NCBI GenBank assembly: GCA_036677425.1
Contig: JARFVT010000013.1
Location: 1,674,001 to 1,738,000 of the forward strand
Direction: 5' to 3'
DNA: 64,000 nucleotides
Source: JARFVT01 sp036677425
GTDB taxonomy: Bacteria > Pseudomonadota > Alphaproteobacteria > UBA8366 > Aestuariispiraceae
The notes under the pieces were generated by a model. That model worked only from the letters and a program-made list of their open reading frames with translations. It did no database searches and had not been told where the DNA came from. How positions within the stretch are numbered: position 1 is the first letter of the stretch; every line of letters starts with the position of its first letter. The position numbers were made by a program, and so were the translations under genes. Shown here one piece after another: positions 50,619-64,000 of this stretch.

Positions 50619-50998
50619 TATACTGTTTCCTCACGTTCACGAACAACAATCGTCATGTTAGAAAATGGTTTAAATATCCGCCCAGCACGACCACGGGCGC
50701 GGGGACGAAATCTTTTCAATACAAAGGCTTTGCCGACAAAGGCTTCCTTTATATAAAGTTGATCCACATCCAATTGATGATTATTTTCCGCATTAGCAAC
50801 AGCAGATTGTAATATTTTCTTCACATCACCAGCAATACGGCGATTAGAAAAAGATAAATCTGCCAAAGCTTTATCGACTGATTTACCACGAATCATCGTT
50901 GCAATCAGGTTCAGCTTTTGTGGGCTGGTACGAAGCGACTTTGAAAAGGCGCGTGCTTCCGTATCTGCCAAGCTGCGTTGACGAGCTATTTTACCCAT
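50618..50998 (-). CDS. rplV: 50S ribosomal protein L22
   Basis: Exit-tunnel protein of 126 residues. It has [40 protein letters not shown] and the beta-hairpin [20 protein letters not shown], which lines the tunnel. It is 5 bp after rpsS. Confidence 0.98.
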   Translation of the reverse strand: MGKIARQRSLADTEARAFSKSLRTSPQKLNLIATMIRGKSVDKALADLSFSNRRIAGDVKKILQSAVANAENNHQLDVDQLYIKEAFVGKAFVLKRFRPRARGRAGRIFKPFSNMTIVVREREETV

Positions 50999-51003
50999 AA
51001 CGC

Positions 51004-51282
51004 TTACTTCCTTTTCGCTTTTTTATCTGCCGCATGCCCATAATAGGTGCGTGTTGGTGAAAACTCACCGAACTTATTAACTATAATATGCTCAGTTACA
51101 AGTACTGGAATGAATTTTTTTCCATTATGGACACCAAAAGTCAATCCAACGAACTGCGGTAAAATTGTAGAACGTCGCGACCAAGTCTTTATGATCTCTT
51201 TACGGCCAGATTCAAGGACCTTGTCTGCTTTTTTAAGCAGATAATGATCGATGAAAGGACCTTTCCATACAGAGCGAGCCAT
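51004..51282 (-). CDS. rpsS: 30S ribosomal protein S19
   Basis: Head protein of 92 residues. It has [40 protein letters not shown] and the ending [20 protein letters not shown]. It is 9 bp after rplB. Confidence 0.98.
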   Translation of the reverse strand: MARSVWKGPFIDHYLLKKADKVLESGRKEIIKTWSRRSTILPQFVGLTFGVHNGKKFIPVLVTEHIIVNKFGEFSPTRTYYGHAADKKAKRK

Positions 51283-51291
51283 GGGCTTCCC

Positions 51292-52122
51292 TTACTTCTT
51301 AGCGTTGCGGCGACGGATGATATATTTATCCGTTGCCTTGTTTGAACGAGTGCGCTTACCTTTTGTAGGCACACCCCATGGAGATACTGGATGACGACCA
51401 CCAGATGTACGGCCTTCGCCACCACCATGCGGGTGATCCACTGGGTTCATGGCAACGCCGCGAACTTCAGGACGTTTACCAAGCCAGCGTTTACGACCAG
51501 CCTTACCCAGTTTGATATTTTGTTGATCAGGATTTGAAACCGCACCAACACTTGCCATGCATTCTGCACGGACAATACGTAATTCACCAGATGTTAATTT
51601 TAATTGTGCGTAACCTTGGTCACGACCAACAAGTTGCGCGTAGCAACCAGCAGAACGCGCCAATTGACCACCCTTACCCGGTTTCATTTCAATATTATGA
51701 ATGATAGTACCAATCGGCATATTAGACATTGGCATTGCATTACCAGGCTTAACGTCGGTTTTGCTACCAGAAACCACCTTATCACCAACTTTTAACCGTT
51801 GCGGTGCTAAGATATAATTTAATAAACCATCTTCATATTTAATCAAGGCAATGAATGCGGTACGGTTTGGATCATATTCAATCCGCTCTACCGTTGCAGG
51901 CATATCATGTTTAATGCGTTTAAAATCAATCATCCGATATTTACGTTTATGACCGCCGCCTTGACGACGCATAGAGATACGACCCGTGTTATTGCGACCA
52001 CCGGATTTAGACAATCCTTCGGTTAACGTCTTAACTGGCCCGCCCTTGTAAAGTTCGGATTTATCAACAAGCACTAAACCCCTAGTACCTGGGGTATTTG
52101 GCTTAAATTGTTTTAATGCCAT
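51292..52122 (-). CDS. rplB: 50S ribosomal protein L2
   Basis: Peptidyl-transferase-associated protein of 276 residues. It has [60 protein letters not shown] and, near the C-terminus, [20 protein letters not shown] with the functional His. It is 4 bp after rplW. Intact, unlike rplC and rplD upstream. Confidence 0.98.
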   Translation of the reverse strand: MALKQFKPNTPGTRGLVLVDKSELYKGGPVKTLTEGLSKSGGRNNTGRISMRRQGGGHKRKYRMIDFKRIKHDMPATVERIEYDPNRTAFIALIKYEDGLLNYILAPQRLKVGDKVVSGSKTDVKPGNAMPMSNMPIGTIIHNIEMKPGKGGQLARSAGCYAQLVGRDQGYAQLKLTSGELRIVRAECMASVGAVSNPDQQNIKLGKAGRKRWLGKRPEVRGVAMNPVDHPHGGGEGRTSGGRHPVSPWGVPTKGKRTRSNKATDKYIIRRRNAKK

Positions 52123-52126
52123 GATA

Positions 52127-52450
52127 TTATAATCCCGTAGTTACGTCGATTGAATGTCCTTCAACAAGACTTACAACCGCTTTTTTGAAATTATCACGCT
52201 TACCTAAATGACCACGGAAACGCTTGACTTTACCCTTAGATATTAAGGTATTAACAGCCTTCACCTTAACATCAAACAGACCTTCAATCGCTGCCTTTAT
52301 TTCAGGTTTAGATGCATCCATAGAAACTTTAAAAGTAACCTGATTATGCTCTCCACCCAATGTAGATTTCTCGGTAATAACAGGTGATTTTATCAACTGA
52401 TACATCCGCTCTTTACCAAGCAGTTTTTTATTTAGATATTTCCAGCTCAT
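52127..52450 (-). CDS. rplW: 50S ribosomal protein L23
   Basis: Exit-site protein of 107 residues that docks trigger factor and SRP. The core starts at [20 protein letters not shown] and includes [20 protein letters not shown] and [20 protein letters not shown]. The start ATG 52450 overlaps the TGA of the reconstructed rplD frame (ATGA). That overlap independently supports the rplD end I give. An internal ATG at 52405 (MYQLIKSP) is also possible. Confidence 0.95.
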   Translation of the reverse strand: MSWKYLNKKLLGKERMYQLIKSPVITEKSTLGGEHNQVTFKVSMDASKPEIKAAIEGLFDVKVKAVNTLISKGKVKRFRGHLGKRDNFKKAVVSLVEGHSIDVTTGL

Positions 52451-53066
52451 TTCAATCGAGCCTCCAACCCTTCAACCGCCGATTTGGTAAGAACCAAAAT
52501 ATCACGACGCATAATATCATAAACATTTGCGCCTTGTGTCGGCAAAATATCTATATTGGGAACATTGCGCGCAGCCAGTGCAAAATTGCTATCAACTTCA
52601 ACACCGATACGATCAATGCATTCGAAAGACCAAGACCAGAAAGCACCGCAACCATATCACTGGTTTTAGGGGTTTTAACGACAGCATCATCAAGGATGAT
52701 TAACTTGCCACTGGCCATTTTAGCAGAAAGTGCCACACGTAATGCCAAAGCACGAAATTTTTTCGGCAATTTATGGGCATGGCTACGAACCAAAGGTCCA
52801 AATGCTCTGCCACCGCCACGAAATTGTGATACTTTTTTATCACCATGACGCGCACCACCAGAACCTTTTTGACGAACCGATTTAGCACCTGTTGCATTAA
52901 CTTCATTGCGAATTTTGACTTTATGAGAGCCAGACCGCCGTTTTGCCAATTGATAATTAACCATACGGCTAATTAAATCTTTACGAATTTCAACGTCAAA
53001 AACTTCAGAGGCTAAATCAATATCACCAGCCGCCTTGTTATCGAGCGTAATTACTTTAGTTTTCAT
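52447..53066 (-). CDS. rplD: 50S ribosomal protein L4, one-base frameshift near the 3' end
   Basis: The start [40 protein letters not shown] and [20 protein letters not shown] are clear L4. After GLGLSNALI, at about 52609-52611, the frame departs and runs to a TAG at 52553-52551. The expected ending resumes in the next frame: [20 protein letters not shown], then [20 protein letters not shown], closing at TGA 52449-52447. Adding one base restores about 206 residues, the normal length, and an ATGA junction with rplW. L4 is essential and lines the tunnel, so a sequencing deletion is the simplest reading. Confidence 0.9.
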
Positions 53067-53078
53067 ATCTACGCTCCC

Positions 53079-53846
53079 TTACGTTTCACTGGTTGAGGCA
53101 ACATCAGTGGTTGATGCAGCATCGGTGGTTGATTTTTCATCAGCATTAACTGATTCATTATCTGTTGCCTTTGCTTTAATCAAACTGGCAGGAAAAGGCA
53201 AGCCCTCAGGCAATGGTTTTTTAACCGCATCTTTAATAAAGACCCAACCATTTTTTGATCCAGGCACTGCGCCCTTAACAATTATAAGGCCACGATCATC
53301 ATCGGTAGATACGATCTCAATATTTTGTGTGGTAACACGAACGGCACCCATGTGGCCTGCCATTTTTTTACCTTTAAATACCTTGCCAGGATCTTGACAT
53401 TGTCCTGTTGAGCCATGCGACCTATGCGATATTGAGACACCATGAGTAGCCCGTAAGCCCTTAAAGTTATGGCGTTTCATTGCACCCGCAAAACCCTTAC
53501 CAATCGAAGTACCAGCAATATCGACTAATTGACCATCGATAAAATGTGATGCGGCGATTTGATCACCAACATTCAACATATTTTCTGCTGAGACACGAAA
53601 TTCAACAAGTTTACGTTTAGGTTCAACTTTGGCTTTAGCGAAATGTCCGCGCATAGCCTTGGTTGTGTGTTTTACTTTACGCACACCTGCGCCCAAGTGG
53701 ACGGCGGTTTAACCATTTTGATCTTGGTTGAATGTCGCCACAACCTGCAAGCCTTCGACTTGAAGAATAGTAACAGGAACATTATCCCCCGCGTCTGTCC
53801 AGACACGCGACATTCCAACTTTTTTAGCGATCACGCCACTACGCAT
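53079..53846 (-). CDS. rplC: 50S ribosomal protein L3 with an in-frame TAA at codon 46
   Basis: The ATG at 53846, preceded by GGAGGTCAT, opens [20 protein letters not shown] and [20 protein letters not shown], the normal L3 N-terminus. Codon 46 (plus 53709-53711) is TAA, exactly where a Tyr codon is usual (DGY-TAVQLG). The same frame then continues as [20 protein letters not shown] through [20 protein letters not shown] to 53079. The C-terminal tail is a low-complexity Ser/Thr/Asp extension. Without the stop the product would be 255 residues. L3 is needed for ribosome assembly, so the TAA is a base-call error or demands readthrough. Confidence 0.92.
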
Positions 53847-53860
53847 GGTATGACCTCCTT

Positions 53861-54169
53861 CTAAAGCTTGATTTCAACGTCAACACCAGCAGCAAGATCG
53901 AGCTTCATTAAAGCATCAACCGTCTGTGGTGTCGGATCGACAATATCAAGTACACGTTTATGAGTACGAATTTCGAATTGTTCACGGCTTTTCTTATTCA
54001 CATGTGGTGAACGAAGAACTGTGTATTTCTCAATTCGCGTCGGAAGTGGAATTGGTCCTCGGACCTCCGCTCCCGTGCGTTTTGCCGTATTTACGATCTC
54101 TAATGTTGATTGATCCAACACACGATGATCGAAAGCCTTAAGGCGAATACGTATATTCTGGCTATCCAT
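53861..54169 (-). CDS. rpsJ: 30S ribosomal protein S10
   Basis: Small-subunit and NusE antitermination protein of 102 residues. It has [60 protein letters not shown] and a final [19 protein letters not shown]. It is 14 bp before rplC and preceded by a hairpin in the tuf-rpsJ gap. Confidence 0.98.
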   Translation of the reverse strand: MDSQNIRIRLKAFDHRVLDQSTLEIVNTAKRTGAEVRGPIPLPTRIEKYTVLRSPHVNKKSREQFEIRTHKRVLDIVDPTPQTVDALMKLDLAAGVDVEIKL

Positions 54170-54187
54170 GCCAACCTCCGCAATTGC

Positions 54188-54221
54188 AAGTAACCAGCGA
54201 ACTGGCTAGCTTGCGTTACTT
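54188..54221 (-). other. Hairpin in the tuf-rpsJ intergenic region
   Basis: AAGTAAC and GTTACTT (7 bp) enclose a smaller CCAG-TTCG-CTGG element when read on the minus strand, between the tuf stop and the rpsJ ribosome-binding site. It may be an S10-operon leader structure or a processing site separating tuf from the ribosomal proteins. The element has not been matched to a known leader family. Confidence 0.45.
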
Positions 54222-54232
54222 AAAAACTAAAA

Positions 54233-55423
54233 TTATGCAATCACACTGGCAACAACACCAGCGCCAACTGTTCGGCCGCCTTCACGAATGGCGAAACGAA
54301 GACCTTCATCCATCGCAATTGGTGCGATTAATTCAACATCCATTGCGATATTATCACCCGGCATTACCATTTCTGTGCCATCAGGCAAAACAACAGAACC
54401 CGTTACATCCGTAGTACGGAAGTAAAATTGTGGGCGATAGTTAGAGAAAAACGGTGTATGACGACCGCCTTCTTCTTTGGTCAAAATATAACATTCGCAT
54501 TTGAATTTTGTATGCGGGGTGATTGAACCGGGCTTGGCCAAAACCTGACCGCGCTCAACATCTTCACGAGCAACACCACGCAACAATGCGCCAATATTAT
54601 CACCAGCTTGACCACTATCAAGCAATTTACGGAACATCTCAACACCAGTACAAGTGCTTTTTTGAGTGTCGCGCAAGCCAATAATTTCAACTTCTTCACC
54701 GACCTTAACAACGCCAGTTTCAACACGGCCCGTAACAACAGTACCGCGACCAGAAATTGAGAAAACATCTTCAATCGGCATCAAAAATGGTAAATCAACA
54801 GGGCGATGTGGTTGTGGAATATATTCATCAACAGCCTTCATCAATTCCAAGATTTTCTCTTTGCCAATTGCATCATCACGACCTTCAAGCGCCGCCAAGG
54901 CAGAACCTGCAATGATTGGTAAATCATCACCAGGGAAATCATATGAAGATAAAAGTTCACGAACTTCCATTTCAACTAATTCCAATAATTCTTCATCATC
55001 GACTTGATCGACCTTGTTTAAGAACACAACAAGTGCAGGAACGCCAACTTGACGTGCCAATAAAATATGCTCGCGGGTTTGTGGCATTGGACCATCGGCC
55101 GCATTAACAACCAAAATCGCACCATCCATTTGTGCTGCACCAGTGATCATGTTTTTCACATAATCGGCGTGCCCAGGGCAATCAACATGGGCATAATGCC
55201 GCGCAGTAGTTTCATATTCCACATGCGCCGTATTAATTGTAATGCCGCGTTCGCGTTCTTCAGGGGCTTTATCGATATCTGCAAAATCAGTAGCAACACC
55301 GCCAAGCTCCTCTGCTAATACTTTAGTAATAGCAGCAGTCAATGTGGTTTTGCCGTGATCAACATGGCCAATTGTACCAACATTGCAATGCGGCTTGGTG
55401 CGCTCAAACTTTTCCTTAGCCAT
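54233..55423 (-). CDS. tuf: Elongation factor Tu
   Basis: GTPase of 396 residues that delivers aminoacyl-tRNA. The N-terminus is [20 protein letters not shown], followed by the P-loop [16 protein letters not shown], switch-2 [20 protein letters not shown] and [16 protein letters not shown]. The C-terminus is complete ([15 protein letters not shown]). Unlike the neighbouring EF-G, its P-loop Lys is present. It lies 30 bp after fusA. Alphaproteobacteria often have a second tuf elsewhere. Confidence 0.98.
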   Translation of the reverse strand: MAKEKFERTKPHCNVGTIGHVDHGKTTLTAAITKVLAEELGGVATDFADIDKAPEERERGITINTAHVEYETTARHYAHVDCPGHADYVKNMITGAAQMDGAILVVNAADGPMPQTREHILLARQVGVPALVVFLNKVDQVDDEELLELVEMEVRELLSSYDFPGDDLPIIAGSALAALEGRDDAIGKEKILELMKAVDEYIPQPHRPVDLPFLMPIEDVFSISGRGTVVTGRVETGVVKVGEEVEIIGLRDTQKSTCTGVEMFRKLLDSGQAGDNIGALLRGVAREDVERGQVLAKPGSITPHTKFKCECYILTKEEGGRHTPFFSNYRPQFYFRTTDVTGSVVLPDGTEMVMPGDNIAMDVELIAPIAMDEGLRFAIREGGRTVGAGVVASVIA

Positions 55424-55453
55424 TTTATTTAATCTCCGTCGTCTATAATTATA

Positions 55454-57529
55454 TTATGCAAGCTTGGCGCGAACTTCATCCGCGACAGCCTGTGGTACTT
55501 GTTGATAATGATCAAATTGCATAGTGAATTGTGAACGCCCTTGTGATAAAGAACGCAATGTATTCACATAACCAAACATATTGGCCAATGGCACCATGGC
55601 ATTAACAACACGGGCAATACCGCGTTGATCCATGTTTGAAACCTGCCCACGGCGGGAATTCAAGTCACCAATGATATCGCCCATATATTCATCAGGCGTT
55701 ACAACCTCAACCGCCATTATTGGCTCTAAAAGTTTTGGTGCAGCGTTTTTCATTGCTTCACGAAATGCTGCTCTCGCCGCAATTTCAAAGGCCATTACCG
55801 ATGAATCCACGTCGTGATAAGCACCATCGCGCAAAATAACCTTGAAATCAATAACCGGGAAACCAGCAAGAATACCAGAACCCATTTGACTTTGAATGCC
55901 TTTTTCAACACCAGGGATATATTCACGTGGCACAGAACCACCAACAACTTTACTTTCAAAACTATACCCGACACCTGGTTCTACAGGTATAAAATCAGCA
56001 ATAATACGAGCGAACTGCCCTGAACCGCCAGATTGTTTCTTATGAGTATAATCAACAGTGTAAGTTTTTGAAATTGTTTCACGATATGCAACTTGTGGTG
56101 CGCCGATATTAGCTTCCACATTAAATTCGCGCCGCATACGATCCACAAGAATATCCAAATGCAATTCACCCATACCCGCCAAAATAGTTTGACCACTTTC
56201 TTCATCAGTGTTAACTCTGAAAGAAGGATCTTCTGCGGCTAATCTTGCTAAGGCAACGCCCATTTTTTCTTGATCAGCCTTGGTTTTAGGTTCAACCGCA
56301 ATTTCAATAACTGGTTCAGGAAATTCCATCCGTTCCAATATAATCGGGCTGTCAATCGCACAAAGAGTATCACCAGTTGTAGTGTTTTTCAAACCAGCGA
56401 TAGCAATAATATCGCCAGCTCTGGCTTCTTTTATATCTTCTCTGGAGTTTGCATGCATTTCCAACATACGTCCAACCCGCTCGCGATTATCCTTAACCGT
56501 ATTCTGCACATATGAACCAGCAGTAATAACACCAGAATAGATACGAGCAAATGTCAATGTGCCAACAAATTTATCGGTCATAATTTTGAAAGCAAGCGCA
56601 GAAAATGGCGCATCATCAGATGATTTACGTGAATCTGCGGTCTCCCCATCCATAGAAACACCTTTAATTGCAGGCACATCCAACGGTGATGGCATAAAAT
56701 TAACAACCGCATCAAGCAAAGGCTGCACGCCTTTGTTTTTGAAGGCCGTACCGTTTAATATTGGCACGAAATCACCAGCAATAGTACCTTTACGAATACA
56801 AGCAATTAAAGTTTCTTCAGATGGTTCATTGCCTTCTAAATAAGCTTCCATTGCATCATCATCTTGTTCGATCGCCATATCAATCATTGCTTCGCGATAT
56901 TCTTTGGCTTTTTCTAAATATTCAGCAGGAATATCCACATAATCATAGGCAGCACCAAGATCTTCGCCTTGCCAAACGACATGCTTCATCTTTACTAAAT
57001 CGATTAAACCATCATATTCAGCTTCAGAACCAACGGGCAATTGAACCACGAGAGCATTTGAGCCAAGACGGTCCTTGATCATATCAACGCAGCGATAAAA
57101 ATCAGCACCAGTGCGGTCCATTTTATTGATAAAACACATACGCGGCACATCATATTTATCAGCTTGGCGCCATACAGTTTCGGATTGTGGCTCAACGCCA
57201 GCAACCGAATCAAATACAGCAACAGCGCCGTCAAGAACCCGAAGAGAACGCTCAACTTCAATCGTAAAGTCAACGTGACCTGGCGTATCAATAATATTAA
57301 TACGATAATCTTTCCAAAAAGCAGTAGTCGCAGCAGCAGTAATGGTAATACCACGCTCTTGCTCTTGCTCCATCCAATCCATGGTTGCAGCACCATCATG
57401 TACTTCACCAATTTTATGGGATTTACCAGTATAATATAATATACGTTCTGTAGTGGTAGTGTTACCAGCATCAATATGCGCCATGATACCGATATTACGA
57501 TATTTTTCTAGACCATGTGTACGTGCCAT
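55454..57529 (-). CDS. fusA: Elongation factor G, with Asn in place of the P-loop Lys
   Basis: Translocation GTPase of 691 residues, normal in length and domain order: G domain (1-290) with [20 protein letters not shown] and [12 protein letters not shown], domain II, then III-V with [17 protein letters not shown] and [20 protein letters not shown]. The P-loop should read AHIDAGKTTTTER, but here position 23 is Asn ([13 protein letters not shown]), from codon AAC at plus 57461-57463. That Lys contacts the nucleotide phosphates in essentially all translational GTPases. A single base change from AAA or AAG would explain it. It lies between rpsG and tuf. Confidence 0.96.
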   Translation of the reverse strand: MARTHGLEKYRNIGIMAHIDAGNTTTTERILYYTGKSHKIGEVHDGAATMDWMEQEQERGITITAAATTAFWKDYRINIIDTPGHVDFTIEVERSLRVLDGAVAVFDSVAGVEPQSETVWRQADKYDVPRMCFINKMDRTGADFYRCVDMIKDRLGSNALVVQLPVGSEAEYDGLIDLVKMKHVVWQGEDLGAAYDYVDIPAEYLEKAKEYREAMIDMAIEQDDDAMEAYLEGNEPSEETLIACIRKGTIAGDFVPILNGTAFKNKGVQPLLDAVVNFMPSPLDVPAIKGVSMDGETADSRKSSDDAPFSALAFKIMTDKFVGTLTFARIYSGVITAGSYVQNTVKDNRERVGRMLEMHANSREDIKEARAGDIIAIAGLKNTTTGDTLCAIDSPIILERMEFPEPVIEIAVEPKTKADQEKMGVALARLAAEDPSFRVNTDEESGQTILAGMGELHLDILVDRMRREFNVEANIGAPQVAYRETISKTYTVDYTHKKQSGGSGQFARIIADFIPVEPGVGYSFESKVVGGSVPREYIPGVEKGIQSQMGSGILAGFPVIDFKVILRDGAYHDVDSSVMAFEIAARAAFREAMKNAAPKLLEPIMAVEVVTPDEYMGDIIGDLNSRRGQVSNMDQRGIARVVNAMVPLANMFGYVNTLRSLSQGRSQFTMQFDHYQQVPQAVADEVRAKLA

Positions 57530-57541
57530 AACCTCTACCCC

Positions 57542-58012
57542 TTACCAACGATAGTGAGCAAACGCACGGGTTGACTCAGCCATTTTATGGGTATCTTCGC
57601 GTTTTTTCATGCTGGCACCACGGGAATTAGCCGCATCCAAAAGCTCACCACTTAAACGCTCGACCATTGTATTTTCAGACCGCTTGCGCGCCATTTCAAT
57701 GATCCAACGGAAAGCTAAAGCCTGAGCACGCTCTGAACGAACTTCGACAGGAACTTGATAGGTTGCACCACCAACGCGCCTAGAACGAACTTCCAAATGC
57801 GGACGAACATTTTCCACGGCCTCATGGAATGTTGCAACAGGGTCATTGCCAGAACGTGAAGTCATAAGATCAAACGCACCATAAACAATTTTTTCGGCGG
57901 TTGACTTACGACCGTCAAGCATGACGATATTAATAAATTTAGAAATAATTACGTCGCCAAATTTGGCATCAGGTAAAATTTCACGCTTTTCAGCACTATG
58001 ACGTCGAGACAT
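57542..58012 (-). CDS. rpsG: 30S ribosomal protein S7
   Basis: Head-assembly protein of 156 residues. It has [60 protein letters not shown], and the ending [20 protein letters not shown]. It is 12 bp after rpsL and 12 bp before fusA. In E. coli S7 represses the str operon; no operator was identified here. Confidence 0.98.
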   Translation of the reverse strand: MSRRHSAEKREILPDAKFGDVIISKFINIVMLDGRKSTAEKIVYGAFDLMTSRSGNDPVATFHEAVENVRPHLEVRSRRVGGATYQVPVEVRSERAQALAFRWIIEMARKRSENTMVERLSGELLDAANSRGASMKKREDTHKMAESTRAFAHYRW

Positions 58013-58024
58013 ATTCTCTAATCC

Positions 58025-58396
58025 TTACTTAGGTCGCTTAGCGCCATATTTTGAACGACGTTGACGGCGGTCTTTCACACCCTGTGCGTCCAAAGTACCG
58101 CGAATAGTATGATAACGAACACCCGGCAAATCCTTTACACGACCGCCACGAATAAGAACAACTGCGTGTTCTTGCAAATTATGACCTTCGCCAGGAATAT
58201 AACTGGTAACTTCAAACCCGTTAGTAAGCCGTACGCGGCATACTTTACGAAGTGCAGAGTTAGGTTTTTTAGGTGTCGTTGTATAAACACGCGTGCAAAC
58301 ACCACGCTTTTGCGGGCATGCTTCTAATGCCGGCACTTTATCGCGCTTCGGCTTGTCTTTCCGCGCCTTGCGGATGAGCTGGTTAATTGTTGGCAT
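58025..58396 (-). CDS. rpsL: 30S ribosomal protein S12
   Basis: Decoding-centre protein of 123 residues. I start it at ATG 58396 ([20 protein letters not shown]). The frame stays open to 58588, but that extension has no family support. [20 protein letters not shown] and [20 protein letters not shown] contain the two Lys positions (KKPNS and a Lys-to-Arg in [12 protein letters not shown] context) where streptomycin-resistance changes occur; they look wild type. It is the first gene of the str operon. Confidence 0.97.
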   Translation of the reverse strand: MPTINQLIRKARKDKPKRDKVPALEACPQKRGVCTRVYTTTPKKPNSALRKVCRVRLTNGFEVTSYIPGEGHNLQEHAVVLIRGGRVKDLPGVRYHTIRGTLDAQGVKDRRQRRSKYGAKRPK

Positions 58397-58616
58397 ATTT
58401 TCTCTCGTCGCCTTATATTGCATCCAACCAAAATAAGCGCAAATACGGCTAATCCGCAAAATGCACCACCCTGTAAGGCTGAAAACCTCACAGAGAACAA
58501 AAATAACTACCTGACTATTGTAATAGCCAGCATATAAAATTAACTCCGAAAGACCGCGTTTAAGCTCATTCCGCTTTCTGATAATCATGTTTAACCATGT
58601 TAATCTGTTAAAGCGT

Positions 58617-58630
58617 CCAAGTTAACTTGG
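58617..58630. promoter_or_regulatory. Perfect 14-bp palindrome in the str leader
   Basis: CCAAGTTAACTTGG is its own reverse complement. It sits about 30-45 nt after the predicted transcription start and about 220 bp before rpsL. It could be a protein-binding operator or a chance palindrome; no regulator is known to me. The rest of the 58397-58660 interval holds no gene that I can see. Confidence 0.35.
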
Positions 58631-58667
58631 ATTGGGCTTACCACCAGTCTTTTCAGGAGGCTCGCGG

Positions 58668-58696
58668 ACAATATGCCGCCACCTCCGCCACGTCAA
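58668..58696 (-). promoter_or_regulatory. Sigma-70 promoter of the str operon
   Basis: On the minus strand TTGACG (plus 58691-58696) and TATTGT (plus 58668-58673) are separated by 17 bp. The spacer is strikingly GC-rich (TGGCGGAGGTGGCGGCA) in otherwise AT-rich surroundings, which makes the match less likely to be chance. It lies between the rpoC terminator and rpsL and gives a leader of about 265 nt. Confidence 0.7.
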
Positions 58697-58793
58697 GGGA
58701 AAGATTCAAACTATTTTAATATATTATTAACATAGTTTTTTTTGTAATATTTAAAATGAATTATCTTTAATATATACTATCATAATCATAAAA

Positions 58794-58821
58794 AACCCCG
58801 CCAAATATATAAGGCGGGGTT
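58794..58821 (-). terminator. Rho-independent terminator of rpoBC
   Basis: AACCCCGCC (58794-58802) pairs with GGCGGGGTT (58813-58821), a 9-bp GC-rich stem with a 10-base A/T loop. On the minus strand the stem is followed by TTTTTATG. It is about 35 bp after the rpoC stop. This is the clearest intrinsic terminator in the window. Confidence 0.92.
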
Positions 58822-58856
58822 AGGCTCAGAACCTATTAATTAAATATTATAAATTA

Positions 58857-63218
<4,362 letters not shown>

Positions 63219-63293
63219 TTAGAACATTGCCATTAACTGGCGGATTAATATATTAATAAAATAAAAAGTTATAATTAGAACCAACTATTTCAT

Positions 63294-64000
<707 letters not shown>

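Noticed and set aside
58397..58588. In-frame 64-codon N-terminal extension of rpsL
   Set aside because: It covers the leader, has no similarity to S12 N-termini, and the conserved [10 protein letters not shown] start has its own ATG.

Overview
The window is a strongly AT-rich stretch of an alphaproteobacterial chromosome. The assignment to Alphaproteobacteria rests on several marks: the hemC-hemD-mitofilin-hemY block divergent from tsaD-gpsA, a BioZ-type ketoacyl synthase closing a biotin operon, a class II DAHP synthase, an NDUFA9-like epimerase, and rpoC leading straight into an uninterrupted str-S10-spc-alpha cluster. The order cannot be fixed by reading. I see no insertion sequence, integrase, phage module, CRISPR array, tRNA or rRNA.

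Region 1 (1-12.7 kb) holds housekeeping metabolism. A partial gmhA (LPS heptose) diverges from a MOSC protein. A tight minus-strand operon nadE-gltX-cysS-cimA follows (NAD, two aminoacyl-tRNA synthetases, citramalate synthase for isoleucine). Then come an unrecognised helical protein with a good promoter, a nicotinate phosphoribosyltransferase-type gene, class II DAHP synthase and glutathione reductase.

Region 2 (12.7-26.8 kb) has a GMC oxidoreductase whose 3' end is duplicated as a 23-bp tandem repeat, a membrane-anchored DUF2726 protein and an exported SUMF1-like protein. After these come the heme block (hemC, hemD, HTH-mitofilin fusion, hemY), tsaD-gpsA, a MocR regulator, acetoacetyl-CoA synthetase and a decayed chemoreceptor fragment.

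Region 3 (26.8-39.8 kb) carries the overlapping biotin operon bioB-A-F-D-Z, a guanidino-modifying enzyme divergent from an EamA transporter, and the RNase P RNA gene. These are followed by an N-formylglutamate amidohydrolase, then RidA, a class II glutamine amidotransferase, a class V aminotransferase and an NDUFA9-like epimerase. A frameshifted accessory gene ends the region.

Region 4 (39.9-64 kb), all on the minus strand, is the information-processing core: rpoB (3' part) and rpoC with a clear terminator, then rpsL-rpsG-fusA-tuf-rpsJ-rplC-D-W-B-rpsS-rplV-rpsC-rplP-rpmC-rpsQ-rplN-X-E-rpsN-H-rplF-R-rpsE-rpmD-rplO-secY-adk-rpsM-rpsK-rpoA-rplQ. Consensus-like promoters precede rpsL and rpsM.

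The most notable signals are three lesions inside about 5 kb of this core: an in-frame TAA at codon 46 of rplC, a one-base frameshift near the 3' end of rplD, and an Asn in place of the invariant P-loop Lys of EF-G. All three genes are essential, so either the consensus sequence is wrong here or something unusual is happening. I found no clear novel multi-gene system.
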